Assembly (NCBI GenBank): GCA_949152475.1 | Contig: OX424560.1 | Coordinates: 6,138,001-6,202,000, forward strand | Origin: Terebella lapidaria | Taxonomy: Eukaryota > Annelida > Polychaeta > Terebellida > Terebellidae | DNA: 64,000 nt | Direction: 5' to 3' | Shown here: one piece after another, positions 1-11,969 of the stretch | How the letters are laid out: each line of letters starts with the position of its first letter | Position numbering within the stretch: position 1 is the first letter of the stretch | Notes under the pieces: model-generated | Databases searched by the model: none | Seen by the model: the letters and a program-made list of their open reading frames with translations, nothing else | Told to the model about the DNA's origin: nothing | Translations under genes and position numbers: made by a program

Positions 1-132
1 TTCGATATATTGTGAAAATGCACAAATCCACATATAAGAACCTGCATGTCCTTATATGCGCTTCAATGCGGTAGCTATAAAGGCGTTTCCACAAGCGTCT
101 TGTTGCTCTAGGGCTGCAGATGTTCATGAAGT

Positions 133-960
133 GAGGTGATGATTATAAACGGAGTGGATATTATAAATGTGGTGATAATTATGAGGTGATAATTGTAGAC
201 GGGGTGGAAATTATGAACGGGGTGAAAATTGTGAGGTGATAATTATAGACGGGGTGGAAATTATAAACGCGGTGATAATTCTGAGGTGGTAAATATAGAT
301 GGGGTGGATATTATGAACTCGGTGAATATTGTGAGGTGATAATTATAGACGGGTTGGAAATTATGAACGCGGTGATAATTCTGAGGTGATAATTATAGAT
401 GGGGTGGATATTATAAAACTTGGTGAATATTGTGAGGTGATAATTATAGATGGGGTGGATATTTTAAACTCGGTGAATATTGTGAGGTGATAATTATAGA
501 TAGGGTGGATATTTTAAACTCGGTGAATATTGTGAGGTGATAATTATAGACGGGGTGGAAAATATGAACGCGGTGATAATTATAGATGGGGTGGATATTA
601 TGAACTGGGTGGATATTGTGAGGTGATAATTATAGATGGGGTGGATATTTTGAACTCGATGAATATTGTGAGGTGATAATTATAGACGGGGTGGAAATTA
701 TGAACACGGTGATAATTCTGAAGTGATAATCATAGATGGGGTGGATATTCTAAACTCGGTGATAATTCTGAGGTGGTAATTATAAACGGGGTGAATATTG
801 TAGTGATAAATATAGACGGGTGGAAATTATAAACGGGGTGAAAATTGTGAGGTGATAATTATAGACGGGGTGGAAATTATAAACGCGGTGATAATTCTGA
901 GGTGATAATTATGAACTGGGTGGAAATTATAAACGCGGTGAATATTATGAGGTGGTAATC
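133..960. repeat. Minisatellite, about 50-bp period
   Basis: Roughly 16 imperfect copies of a 50-bp unit. Each unit is built from three related ~16-17 bp submotifs of the type GGTGATAATTATAGA, GGGGTGGAAATTATRAAC and CGGTGATAATTCTGA. Variation is mainly GAC/GAT and AAATT/ATATT substitutions. Small ORFs here are open only because the repeat lacks stops. I see no coding or regulatory signature. Confidence 0.9.
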
Positions 961-1790
961 AAAAATGGGGTGAGAAATACACGAGCGTAATTGGCGGTGA
1001 TGAGCCACCGTAGGAAACACACACAGAATACATAACTTACAACATCCGTCATAGTTTGTCAACATTATTCCCTATCATAAATATATTTCCTATTGTGAAT
1101 GTATCAATTATCCGTTAAAACTGGTTCACTCAGAAAACAGCAATTTATCGCCTTTCTTTGGCCATGATTTGGTGAAAAGACACAGTCTCATGTTTGAGCA
1201 GTTTGGGTAGAATTTCGTATACTCCTCAATGGAAATGTATGCACCGAAATGCCTGACACTAGATCGAGATCGGATACGAACTAGGTTTTGTTAACTCGGA
1301 ATACCTTTTACTCGAGAATGGATTCCATGTTTGCTGATGCTTTTCCTGTTCACATTTTACTGGATGTCAGAGCACTCTTGTGGGTATTCTCGTTTCAAAA
1401 TAAGAGTAAATGGTTGAATATATATCATCATTATTCCTCATTATCAGAGTTTTTGATGGTATCAGTCGACGGAGTACCAGTGGATATATTACAGACCTAT
1501 TTCATGGAAAATTATATTCTTTGACATACGTACTCCCTGAGGACAAAAATGGATATATCAAAATGTATGATATAATCGTGTTACCAAACTGTGTTTCTTC
1601 TCCAAATATATAAATGAGAATAAGAAAATATGACTGTGATTATACTTTACTTGACTCATTTCCGTGATTGTTGAGATCAAACATATGAGATCACATTGAC
1701 AATGTATTCTGAGATATAATCAGCACAGATTTAAAGAAATGAATGATGCTATACTTTGCTGTAATTCTCCTCGGACATGTTGTAAGTACC
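961..1790. other. Non-repetitive stretch without recognisable gene
   Basis: AT-rich sequence after the minisatellite. Short ORFs at 1288-1524 and 1410-1613 overlap one another, have low-complexity composition and show no recognisable motif. I see nothing to annotate. Confidence 0.5.
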
Positions 1791-1799
1791 ACACTGTCG

Positions 1800-2465
1800 T
1801 GTATAGAATGCTGGTGATAATCCACTGAGCCAATGTCACTGTTGGTGGATTTTAAATCTGTCCCCGAGGATACCATCAGCTCAGTAGCCTTTTGGGTTGT
1901 GTTTAGGTGCTAGCGAACTTGTCATATACCTATTTCATGGGGTTTGTTTTGGAGGTCTAAATTGTTTAAATGTGTTGTTGCGCAGTTTTATCACTGACTA
2001 AACACAAAGCCGAGACTGTGATTGGTCAATCACAAAGGTTATATAAATCCGTATCCTGATTATCTAATTTGACACGCACCACTTTCGATACAATTCCCGT
2101 ATCCCTTGCGAGTCTCGTTTTCAGTCAGTGATAAATTCGTTACCCCATGTCTGTTCACGCAATACGGAATTATATCTACGCTTAGCTGTCCGTATCCCAC
2201 TCGGCCTTCGGCCCCATGGGATACGGACAAATAGACGTAGATATAATTCCGTATTCCGTGAACAAACATGGGATAACTAATAGTATACTAATTCCATCAC
2301 GTGTGCAGTACACACTGTCTGTCCCTGAAAACACCAGTGTGTCTTCAGATAAAATATTTGGTTGGGCTTTGTTTCTATTCCAAAATTGTGTATCTTAGGT
2401 TTGCTATTGGCATCATCAAAATATAGTATTGATGGGAATAGGTTGATACGTATATCAACCACTTT
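1800..2465 (-). repeat. R1 repeat copy, split by an insertion
   Basis: Minus-oriented copy of the R1 family. It contains the family landmarks: the stretch around CCCCGAGGATACCATCA, the segment around TTCATGGGGTTTG, and the part with CACTGTCTGTCCCTGA followed by TTGGGCTTTGTTTCTA. Compared with the intact copy at 23525-23925, homology stops near 1986 and resumes near 2281, so a ~295-bp sequence sits inside it. The copy is diverged. Confidence 0.75.
1987..2280. mobile_element. Small insertion with long hairpin inside R1
   Basis: Sequence absent from other R1 copies. It carries a CCAAT-like box (GATTGGTCAATCAC) and a TATA-like stretch (TTATATAAAT). Near its distal end is a 61-bp imperfect inverted repeat, 2139-2199 against 2217-2277, with a 17-nt GC-rich loop. 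A second short inverted pair is TCACTGAC near 1991 and GTCAGTGA near 2125. No clear target duplication is visible, so the insertion mechanism is unknown. Confidence 0.55.
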
Positions 2466-2869
2466 ACATGTCCGCCTAAACTTGGAGGACTACAGACATT
2501 TCGTTTCTTGTGTGAACAGGAGTGCATTACCAGTCTCCGTGGATCTTAAATTTCATCTTCAGTCTGGCCAAATTTCTCTCAGGTCTGATATAGTCTAACA
2601 CAATGTACAATTCACAATGGTTTAAATTTAGGCTGGCCATATTGTGCCGTGGCAGGAAAACTCATGAATGGTGTGGTAAATTAGCTTCGTCTGATGGCAT
2701 CAGTCTTTATATTCTAGATGTGCTTCTCTTTGTCCAGACATTGCTCCTCATCTGCAAGACACTTCCCGGTTTCCTTTGACGAGGACAAAGAAGTCCCAGA
2801 GGTATCATATCTGACGATAAGACTGCTATATAGATTGTACTTCACGAGACATTGCTATACTCAAGTTGA

Positions 2870-2988
2870 ACACAAAACCTCATATGATTTTTGGCGATAA
2901 CTTCTCTTAGGATGGTCGGATCATTTTTGAAATTTTATATGCTTCCATTTGGCAAAAAACCATATTTTTTCACCAAATTTCAAATTTA
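2870..2988 (+). repeat. R3 interspersed repeat, copy 1
   Basis: About 120 bp that recurs in inverted orientation at 6563-6686. Shared landmarks are TTGAACACAAAACCTCATA, GCGATAACTTC, GATGGTCGGATCA and CACCAAATTTCA. There is no coding potential, and the two copies are clearly diverged. Confidence 0.8.
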
Positions 2989-2989
2989 T

Positions 2990-3390
2990 ATCTTAACAAG
3001 GGCCCATGGGGCGCCGTACTCACCGAAGATGGGTACATACGGATACATTATGACGTGCTCCAGCATGTATTAATGTACCCATTATGACGTGATGCAGCCT
3101 ATCATAATGTACCCCTATGCAAGCTTACAGAAATACAAATTACAAAATAGGACCACGTTTCCTGTAGCGTACCAGCTAAATTTGAATACCAATAATCATC
3201 CCAGGGACAAAATTCATTTTTCATACACCTGTGGCAGTTTTTTTACCGAATAAAATACAGTGTGTCCTACAAGTTTACAGAAAATACCTGGAATATACTG
3301 TGGCAATATATATGTATGAATATCATATCTATAATTGATAAAATGAGCTTTTTGATGTTTAGGCCAGAGGTTCAGTTTAGGATAAAAGAA
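2990..3390. other. No gene seen
   Basis: AT-rich. It contains a short local repetition of GTACCCATTATGACGTG / ATACATTATGACGTGC around 3040-3095. I recognise nothing else. Confidence 0.4.
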
Positions 3391-3401
3391 AGGTATTTAC
3401 T

Positions 3402-3632
3402 TTACAACATTTTGTCAGTACGTATGTTTTATCGCAGTTGCAACTGTTTTTCACTAAGTGGTAACTATTTATACTCATCACATATTCCACCAATTTTCGG
3501 TATGTTTAGAATAATTGAAAATAATATACGTTATAACATTTTGTCATACGTATGTTTTATCGCAGTTGCAACTGTTTTTCACTAACGGGTAACTATTTAT
3601 ATTCCTCACATAATCCACCAATTTCCGGTATA
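3402..3632. repeat. Tandem duplication, about 129-bp spacing
   Basis: Two ~100-bp copies starting near 3402 and 3531. Each runs from an ACATTTTGTCA motif through ATGTTTTATCGCAGTTGCAA to CCACCAATTT(T/C)CGGTA. The long ORF over this region reads the same peptide twice (FYRSCNCFSL), which shows it is a repeat by-product and not a gene. Confidence 0.85.
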
Positions 3633-3639
3633 CTTCTTT

Positions 3640-3940
3640 TTTGGGGCACATTCTATCTCGCCAGCATATATCCAGAGTCACTCAATTCAAAGTTATATTT
3701 GACAGACCTTTATTTGTTAAGCACACATACATTGGGATACGTGGTATAATATATACAAGTACTGCTAATTAAGCTATAAACACTTAAATATGCACCTGAC
3801 AATACTCTACTGAGTTACAACTCAATTATACAATTGTATACACAAATATACTGTACATTTCTGCTGAAAAGTATTTTGTACATGTTGAAGTCTCAAGATA
3901 TGTATTACTCTGGAAAGTGTACTACAACTACTGCACGAAT
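3640..3940. other. No gene seen
   Basis: AT-rich spacer between the tandem duplication and the transposase remnant. No motif recognised. Confidence 0.4.
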
Positions 3941-3942
3941 CT

Positions 3943-4920
3943 CATGTTAGAACAGAAGACCACGAAATGTGGTCAAAATCCCACAGATTGTCCAAATCTG
4001 GTTGATACAAGAAGCCACACCGAGTGGAAGAACACCATCAAAAATATGATATTCTTTTATCCTTCTGATTGTCCGTTCAACGTAGATACGAAGTCTTGCG
4101 ATTTCATGTGTCAGCTGCACTTCCTCTCAGAAAACTTTCTTTTCTGGCCTAAGAAGGGTGGAATCACAAGACGCGATTTCTTTCTTGACAAAAGATCCTG
4201 AATAAGAAATCCTTTGTCCGCCATGACGTCGTTGATGGGTTCTAGTAAATCCACGATTCCAGATCTTGATGTTATTTCTTTGTCAGAAATGCAACCAGTA
4301 TACAAAGAACTGATAAAAGTAACCATTTCACAAGGTGATATACCTATCAGGCCTTTAAATGTGGTGTGACGTTTATAATTGGAGAATCCGAGTTTAAGAC
4401 CTTGGAACTCGGCGTCAGCACCTTTAACTCTGTGCAGTCCAATATAACCCTAGTTTTGGGGTATGTGGACCTGAAACACTCTGGCATGTTTGTGTACATG
4501 GCAGCACGACTATAAAATAATATAATGTAATATAATTTAACTATAATAGGCCATATTATTAAGGAGCCTAACATGAAATATATATAATTCGTCCATGTAA
4601 TAATAATCCTGCTCACAGATGATTGTGATATTCCAAATCTCACTGTCAAGTCCTGCTCATTGAATCCCTGTTTGATTCTGCATAGAAACATGAAAAACTG
4701 GTCGATCAAATGCAATGATTCCTGGAAAACACTACCGGCAGTGTTCATGCGCTGGGAATGTCTCTAGATCTGACTCCATATGATCATATTTTGGGCAGTT
4801 AGTTGCAGTGCCACAATTACTCCTTTGAGCGTTTTATAATCCTTGAATCCAGTGTAGAAATTTATCATATCAGGATCCGAAGAAGATCTTGCCTGCCTCT
4901 TTGTTCAATAAACTCAGCAA
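3943..4920 (-). pseudogene. Harbinger-like (DDE_Tnp_4, ISL2EU-type) transposase remnant
   Basis: Minus-strand transposase in several frames. In protein order I see an N-proximal DPDMINFYTGFKDY segment (near 4860), a helix-turn-helix region FGISQSSVSRI (near 4620), and the first catalytic acidic segment VILDCTE (near 4440). These are followed by YTGCISDKEI, then the second acidic segment VMADKGF (near 4220), IPPFLG, and a terminal ARLRIYVERTIRRIK helix supplying the glutamate (near 4095). The order matches the DDE_Tnp_4 family found in ISL2EU/Harbinger elements. Frameshifts, and about 80 bp of AT-rich insertion near 4500-4590, break the gene. No terminal repeats were identified. The family call is from motif recognition. 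Confidence 0.8.
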
Positions 4921-5370
4921 TGTTATCTCAGCTGACCTGCATCATTCGTGACTGACAAGTTACCTACACAATATTTCAGTCAATGAAATGCATGGTGTTG
5001 TTAATAACTTGTTATTGTACTCTAGATCCAAATTTCTTCCTTTCAATCATCAAATTATATTATATTCTGATATTAACAATAACATAGTACAGTATCGCTT
5101 TGTACCCGGAAATTATAACATGGCATTGCTGTGACAGAAACGTCTTTCCGTAATCTGAGACGGCCAACAGCGGTTTCTAATCGAGTACAGAGATCGAGGT
5201 GGAAAACGTGAATTAAAATGACCAATCACTATGCAAATAACCCGTGGCGCTACTCAGCCAAGCAGACAGCAACAACAACGGAAAGTTGTTGACATGGAAA
5301 ATAAACCGGGTTTGTTGATCATTTTCATTAAAGATTAGAAGAAACCAACACGTTAGGATGCCATGTTATA
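4921..5370. other. No gene seen
   Basis: Sequence upstream of the transposase remnant. It may hold the decayed N-terminus or the element end, but no motif or terminal repeat can be pointed to. Confidence 0.35.
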
Positions 5371-5373
5371 ATC

Positions 5374-5478
5374 GGGATAATACTGTGTTTGGTTCGATGT
5401 CTGTGACTAACAAAAATCTCTCGGGATCTCCGGTGTGATCTCTCGGGATCTCCGTTGAGCCAAACACAGTTTTATCCC
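5374..5478. repeat. 22-bp inverted repeat with internal direct repeat
   Basis: Arms at 5374-5395 (GGGATAATACTGTGTTTGG...) and 5457-5478 match with about two mismatches. The 61-bp interior contains two copies of TCTCTCGGGATCTCCG. It may be a small fold-back element or an excision remnant. No target duplication was seen. Confidence 0.7.
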
Positions 5479-5593
5479 TTAAACAGCAGCCACCGTATCT
5501 CGCCTACTTATTCGGCACGCTTCAAATACTTAGAACATGTTCGTTCGGTAGATGCGTTGCTATGCAACATCGTAAACATGCACACGATCTGAG

Positions 5594-5724
5594 AAACCCG
5601 CGCATGCTATTGGCTGACTTCGAAATTTGCATAATTTATGTACATACAACGTTCTGCTCTGTCATGGTAAACCCGCAAATGCTATTCGCTAACTGCGTAA
5701 TTTGCATAATTTATGTACATACAA
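5594..5724. repeat. Two-copy tandem repeat, 75-bp period
   Basis: Copies at 5594-5649 and 5669-5724 share AAACCCGC, ATGCTATT and the string ATTTGCATAATTTATGTAC. Each contains an ATTTGCAT octamer. No gene is adjacent, so any regulatory role is speculative. Confidence 0.8.
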
Positions 5725-5729
5725 AGTAT

Positions 5730-6560
5730 TGATGTGTCATCCAGCACTCGATAAATCAATACGGTGGTAAATCAATCTTGACACGTTGTGAGACAAAAAC
5801 GAAACACGAAACACATTTATTTGAATAATAGGTCTATGATTTGGCCGCAAATTTGTGGTTGCCCGTCGGCCGGCTGCTTGTATTTCCTCACTTGCCCTCA
5901 CCAAATTATTACTTGCCCCGGGAGGTCGGGAGGTCCTTAGTCTGGAGCCCTGCGTTCGCCCATCTCAGAACACGGCTGGCACGTGTATCATCTCCCTCCC
6001 TCCGATCTTAAATACATGTTGGCGACTGCCATTGTGTGAGGAATTTGTCCGACTCGACAATTAAATTTGCAACATCGTCAACATGGATGCACGAAGAAAT
6101 TCCAAAGTTGGCATATCGATAGAGGGAGCAGAAAGGGCCAGAACGTGCCCCAAATGGAAACAATCTGTCCCCATTCAACAAAACGTGCCACGTTTGTGAC
6201 ATACATACATCCAAACATACACACACGGTCGATCCCATATACTCACATTCGGTGAGTAAAAAACTGAGTTGGCAATCTACCCCAATGATAAATGTTGGGC
6301 GCTAATCAGGTCACAGGAATTCAAGCAGTTTTGGGGATTTTATGATCTTTATTCCGATAAGAAATGTAATATATGAGGAAAGTTTTTGAGTCAGAAGAAT
6401 CATACAGGTGTATTCTAATAGAATATCATTCTTACAAAGTACTGTGCAGTGTGAACACCGAACAACATCCCGAATTCTGTTCAAACTTGAAAATTTCACG
6501 TTTGATGTGAAATTTAACATTGGAGTAGATTACCAACTTTTTTCAATTTTCAAGATAGAA
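5730..6560. other. No gene seen
   Basis: Mixed-composition stretch with only short overlapping ORFs on both strands (for example 5855-6064). None has recognisable motifs or supporting splice signals. Confidence 0.4.
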
Positions 6561-6562
6561 GT

Positions 6563-6686
6563 CTGAAATTTGGTGAAAAAATACGGTTTTATGCCAAATG
6601 GAAACAAATAAAATTTCAAATTGATCCGACCATCCTAAACGAAGTTATCGCTAAAAAATCATATGAGGTTTTGTGTTGAACTTGAG
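6563..6686 (-). repeat. R3 interspersed repeat, copy 2
   Basis: Reverse-complement relative of 2870-2988, sharing TGAAATTTGGTGAAAAAA, GATCCGACCATCCTAA and AAATCATATGAGGTTTTGTG. Non-coding. Confidence 0.8.
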
Positions 6687-6834
6687 TTTAGGTGTTCGTC
6701 GGACATTCCAAATGTAATGACTGCATCTGTACTAGACGATACACATGGTTGGGAGAAACCTTTTTAACTATGTTAAATCTTCACAGCAGAGTCGGTAGAA
6801 TAGAATGTGCGTTAGCCAAATGATATATAACGAA

Positions 6835-7708
6835 CAGGCATGGGTCAATTAACTTGGACTTTTAATCAATTAAATTACAATTAAACCATATATCATGCAA
6901 TTAAATTAAACTACAATTAACACATTTCATCAAGTTCATTAATTAAATAACAATTAAATGACACATTTGATTAACTAAATTAACAATTACTTTCTCCATT
7001 GCTGAAAGTTCTGATTAAATGGTTCCTCGTATATTTGATGAAGTTTTACATATATTTACATATATGCACATACATGTAAATATATACATGCACATACCGA
7101 ACTTCAAATATATGTAGTATACTTATAAGAGATGAGCCCGATCTCCCGGCCACTTCTATTATTTATATCTTTTTCCATAGGGTGCAGATGTTTGTGTGAT
7201 GCTTTATGATAGAATCTCTAGCACCTCTACAGGATCTCTCATGTCAGTTCAATATACTGTCAAGATCTAGATTACACAACCACACCACTGACTGCTAGTA
7301 CTGGTATTTGGCCTGACAACCTTGACCAATTAACCCATGTTCGTGATCATTGACTTTTCTGCCTTTGAATTCGGGTTTGAGATTGTAAGATTATATCACC
7401 CAGATGAGCTACAGGATGGGCTTTTGTTTTGGAGAGAGGGGTCCATTTATTAAGGAAGCCCTTATTGTGTGTGTGAGGGGGGTGGAGGGGGAGAAGGTAG
7501 ATTTTGTCTGGCCACCACTAAAATCGCGAACTATCAAATGTATAGTTGATGCTGGGAAATTGCTTACTAATTGTGATTTATTTGCATTAATTGATCTCAA
7601 TTAGAAATATTTAGCAAGATTAAATTAACCAAAAAAAAAGGAATTTAATTAATTAAATCAATTTAATTAATCAATTAACAATTAAAAAATTAAATTAGCC
7701 CATGCCTG
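6835..7708. mobile_element. Non-autonomous hAT-like element, 874 bp
   Basis: Termini are CAGGCATGGG at the left and CCCATGCCTG at the right, a perfect 10-bp inverted repeat beginning CAG as in hAT elements. The flanks are ATAACGAA at 6827-6834 and ATAACGAG at 7709-7716, an 8-bp target duplication with one mismatch. Both sub-terminal zones are AT-rich (AATTAATTAAATTAA-type). The interior 7400-7600 is G-rich and open on both strands but has no transposase motif, so the element would depend on a hAT transposase in trans. The superfamily is inferred from TSD length and terminal bases. Confidence 0.8.
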
Positions 7709-7716
7709 ATAACGAG

Positions 7717-8720
7717 TTTCACAACCAGGATGTGCTACTGTCCTCAACGCTGCTGGGGGCCCCAGTAAATTCTGGTGCCAAATGGATGATTGCGAAATCA
7801 TAATTTTGTAACCTTTATATTTACATTATAAGTGAACGGAGATTCATTCCAGATTCGCGATTTTCACAAGACGCTCATCCTTAACATATAACCAAAAGCA
7901 GAATCATCAGAAAACTTTGATCATAGGATATAATGTTCCAAGGAAGCATCGATCAGAGTAATGCATTATGTTTATACGTGGGAGCCTAAAATTGTCTAAC
8001 ATGCTTATATCGCGTATATGCATGCTTATATATATATGTGTGTGTATGAAATGCTTAACCATAATTACAAAAACATTCGTTGATCGAACCACTAAGCGTA
8101 CTGATAATGTGATGCTGCTTCGCACTCATATCGCCACTATGAAGCGTGTTTTTATGGATCACTGTATTATGCTATGTCATTATTGAATTGATATATACAA
8201 ATTTCCACCTGCAATTGGACCAAAGTAGGACAAATACTTATAGTTTGTCACTTTTCCACTTTATGTTTGATACTAGTCTAGATGTCTGACAGAAGATGTC
8301 CCGTGAGTACTCACGATGGAATAAACAATACTCAGACATTGGCGTAGGTTCAATTTGATTGTCTGTTCTTCCGAATTAGTTTTGGCACAATTCATATTGT
8401 TGGAAGTCACGATCATATTGTTGAAAGTCACGAACGTCACGAAAACGGGATATAGTTGGAATATATAGATCCATTTGGTATTATGATATTAGTTAAAATG
8501 TCCACGTGTTTCCAATGACGACGCCAAAGCCAGCACAATAGGGCAATTCTTTCATTACCAAACATGCACTATTGTACAAACTGTGACACGTGTGGAACAT
8601 TATGTATCTTCCATTACTATCCGTATATCCGTCCGTGTGAAACATTCTGAATCTTACATTACTATTCGTGACCTTCTGTTTTCCAATATCAGTTTCTGCC
8701 CAATTGACTGGGTATCCTAT
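7717..8720. other. No gene seen
   Basis: AT-rich, no recognisable protein motif. A short repetition, TTGTTGGAAGTCACGATCA then TTGTTGAAAGTCACGAACG, lies at 8398-8440. Confidence 0.4.
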
Positions 8721-8721
8721 T

Positions 8722-8842
8722 GGTGTAATGTAAGTATCAATCTATTACCACCAATACAGCCGAATTTTGATGATTCCAATAACAAACGTAAAATACAACA
8801 CTTTGCAATAGAAACAAAGCCCGACCAAATACTTATCAAATC
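8722..8842 (+). repeat. R1 repeat, partial copy
   Basis: Begins with the R1 terminus AATGTAAGTATCAATCTATT and runs through GATGATTCCAATAACAAACG to GAAACAAAGCCCGACCAAAT. It is truncated before the GATGACGCCAGTGTGTC-equivalent block. Confidence 0.85.
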
Positions 8843-9099
8843 GAACATCATATAAAGCGTGACATATTTGGAAGGGATATCCTAGTGCCAATTTTGATGC
8901 CATTTGTCTCCAGTAACAATGCTGATGTAAAAAAAAATGGGGCAGTTGTTTCATTTCTCTAGTATTGATGTACAAATGTGATACATGAAAAAAAAATTAT
9001 GGGTTTTCCACGAACTGTCCATGATGTATGTATCGATAATCAACAGGGCAACATGCCACAATGTCGCATAGCACATTCCTTGAGCACTTTTGATAAAAA

Positions 9100-11370
9100 T
9101 AGTCTTTATGACGATAATTAAAACACAATCAATTATCATAAGCCTGCAGTTGCTTGTCCAACATTGTTTCCATGTATTACAAATTTCTATGTTGATACAT
9201 TTGATTCTTTTTTGTCTGATGTTCCTTGTCCAACATGTATTTTCATGTCCTTTGGTACTTTTATCACTGATGATCGTGATGCCAAGAGTATTAATCAACA
9301 TGTTCAAACTGATGGTATTGTCAATGAGACATATGTTAAATGGGACCAGAGGCTAGAAAATGAATTTAGAAGTGGGTTTGATGATCAAATGTTATTGGAA
9401 TTGGAGCCAGCAATACTTACACCCTCTAATGTGAATCAAGCTGTCATAGACAACTTATGTGTAACTCTCAATAACTCTTTCCTTGAGGTGGCAAAAAGTG
9501 TAGGCTCTGTTAAGTAATCTAGATGTAAAATTACTGGTGATCGCATGTTGAAAAAGAACAAGCCATGGTTTGATAACAACTGTATGAAGAAGCGTTCCGA
9601 ATACTTTAAAATTAAAAGGAAAATGAGAAATGATATATCATTGGCCCCCGAATTCAAGCGAGTATGTAAAGAATGTAAAGCATGTGTTAAACGTTCTGTC
9701 GAAAAGTATTTCAACTCACGAAAAGTTTTTCTCCGTATCCTCCAACATGTAGATCTTAAGAAGTTTTGGGCGATCTTGAATCAGTGTGGCAGTGAAAGAG
9801 CATCTGCTGAGGATAACGTTGACCTGAATATGTTTTATGAACATTTCAAACAATTAAACCAACGTGATCCTGATAATGATGTCGAGAATCAGCCTCACAA
9901 TAACTTGTTAACAGCCCCACTTGAATTTGAAGATTCTACAAATGTATTAATTCAACAGACCTTTTATTGTTGAGGAAGTGTTAAATGTAACCCGTAAATT
10001 GAGAAATGGGAAAGCATGTGGTGTGGATATGATTATTAATGAATTCCTGAAATACTGTCCTGATAACATGAAAACTATTATCACTAGATTATTTGATATA
10101 ATAATGGAGACTGGGATAATACCAGAGTGTTGGAGTCTTGGATCCATTAAGCCTATATACAAAGGGAAAAGGGTTGTTATTAATCCTGACAACTACAGGG
10201 GCATCACTATTCTGACCTGTATGGGTAAACTGTTCACCGCTGTTCTTAATCACAGACTGATATCATATGTTGAGGCTTATAATATTTTGGGAATTGAACA
10301 AGCTGGATTTAGGCATGGGTTCTCTACAACTGATCACATATTTCTGTTGCACTATATTGTGTCCATTTATCTGCATAATCATAAGCGTGTATATTGTGCA
10401 TTCATTGATTATAAAAAAGCATTTGACTTAATCGATCGGAATCTCTGTGGTTGAAACTTTTGTCCTATGGGATCAATGGTAAAATATTAACTGTGATTCA
10501 GAACTTGTATCTGAATGCTAAGACCTGTATTGAAGGAGCTGACGGAAAAAATTCTGATTATTTTTTATATGTAATGTAGTTGTACGACAGGGTGAAAACT
10601 TTTCCCCACTACTGTTCGCTCTTTATCTGAACGATTTCCAGCTGTGTTTACAGGACTGTTATAGTGGTCTGGCTAATTTGTCTTGCGATATAAATAGTTT
10701 ACTGAGTAATGGTGATATTGAGATATTTCTGGAACTGTATACATTACTGTATGCTGATGATACAATTGTAATTGCCGAATCTGAGTCTGAACTACAGAGC
10801 GTATTGTGATCAGTGGCACCTCACAGTTAATATCAAGAAGACCCAAGATTGTACTTTTTTCCAGAGGGAAAGGTCGCAAATTTCCAGCATTTACATGTGT
10901 GTCTGACCCGATTGAGGTTGTTTCTGATTTGGGTACTACATTTAATTATAATAACTCCTTTAAGAAGACTATGTCTGAGCAAGTGGCTCAAGCCAATAGG
11001 GCGATGTACAGTCTTATTGTTAAATGTAAGCAGTTGTATCTACCAATTGACCTTCAGATGAAATTATTTCACCACCTTGTCATGCCAATATTACTGTATG
11101 GTTGTGAAGTATGGGGTTATGGAAACATTGACCAACTCGAAGTATTTTTTCGTTAATTTCTCAGAAGTATCTTACATGTGAAATATAACACCCCACCTGT
11201 AAAGTTTGCACTTCTCCAATGCCCCCAACCAGGGCGACATGAGAATAAAGCATTACATAAGCCTGTGATACTCGTTAACAGGATTATGGTTACAATTGTG
11301 GTCGTCAAGTAATTGGTGTGTGGGCCAGAAGGTTATCCAATTACTATTTTGCATGACATAACTTGAGTAT
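9100..11370 (+). pseudogene. LINE (non-LTR retrotransposon) ORF2 remnant
   Basis: Plus-strand reverse transcriptase in at least four frames. 9164-9517 is the linker between endonuclease and RT. 9545-9973 contains KPWFDNNCMKKR, typical of the pre-RT region. 9978-10454 holds RT motifs RNGKACGVDMIINEF, PDNYRGITIL, QAGFRHGFSTTDHIF and AFIDYKKAFD (near 10400). YADDTIVIAESESE sits at 10749-10790 after a frameshift. 10806-11156 is the thumb with ILLYGCEVWGYGN. The AP endonuclease domain is missing or unrecognisable upstream, so the copy is 5'-truncated or decayed. The clade is not determined. The 3' end is unclear near 11370. Confidence 0.88.
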
Positions 11371-11966
11371 GTATGAGTAAACATGTGTGATGAGTAAACA
11401 GATAGGTCGACAATGGGTAATCTGTAGTTCTACTCATACGCGATGGTATACAAAGGCACACCACTAATCAAAACAATTAGGATGCTCTCCGTCCATGAAC
11501 TCCCCTGGACTTCTATGACAACTAGGGTCTGGGTTATATCCATAATGGAATAATCAATGATCAAACGATGACGTTGGTTCAATTTGGTCTTCTAAATATT
11601 TCAGACACAATTTAAAAGGCCATTCTCGTGCGGCACGTGTATTAAAGCTCGACAGTGGATATAATTAGTTGGGGTGTTGTTGGACGATGTCATTTGTTTT
11701 TGCTAATGTCCACATATTTGTGTAAACTACGAATATGCCTCCACGCTTCAGTTGCAGAATGTATGGTCATGAAATACATAAGAAATAACATCACATTTTA
11801 TTCCACACATAAATTGCCTGGGCGTTAATTTTCATGACTATCCCAAAGTTTCAAATTGAAATATTTGACTTCATTCGGTGTTTGCTTTCAATGTTACCAC
11901 AATTTATTCAAGCATATGTTCTGTCGTGTTATTTTCTCATGTTTCATCGGACCTCATGTCCACTCG
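11371..11966. other. No gene seen
   Basis: Sequence between the LINE and the CCGGA-rich element. It may include the LINE 3' untranslated region, but no poly-A tail or target duplication was found. Confidence 0.35.
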
Positions 11967-11969
11967 TTA

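Noticed and set aside
133..960. CRISPR-like regular repeat
   Set aside because: Units are contiguous without unique spacers, the context is eukaryotic, and no cas genes are present. It is a minisatellite.
2060..2398. Three short ORFs sharing a peptide (GYGQ, DIIPY)
   Set aside because: They are the two arms of the 61-bp inverted repeat read on opposite strands.
3262..3749. ORFs of 107 and 65 residues with FYRSCNCFSL
   Set aside because: The peptide is repeated because of the tandem DNA duplication. No other support.
3917..4201. Plus-strand ORF of 94 residues
   Set aside because: It is antisense to the transposase remnant, whose minus-strand motifs (VERTIRRIK, INQIWTIC) explain the sequence.
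7404..7604. ORFs open on both strands inside the hAT-like element
   Set aside because: G-rich low-complexity sequence. No transposase motifs.
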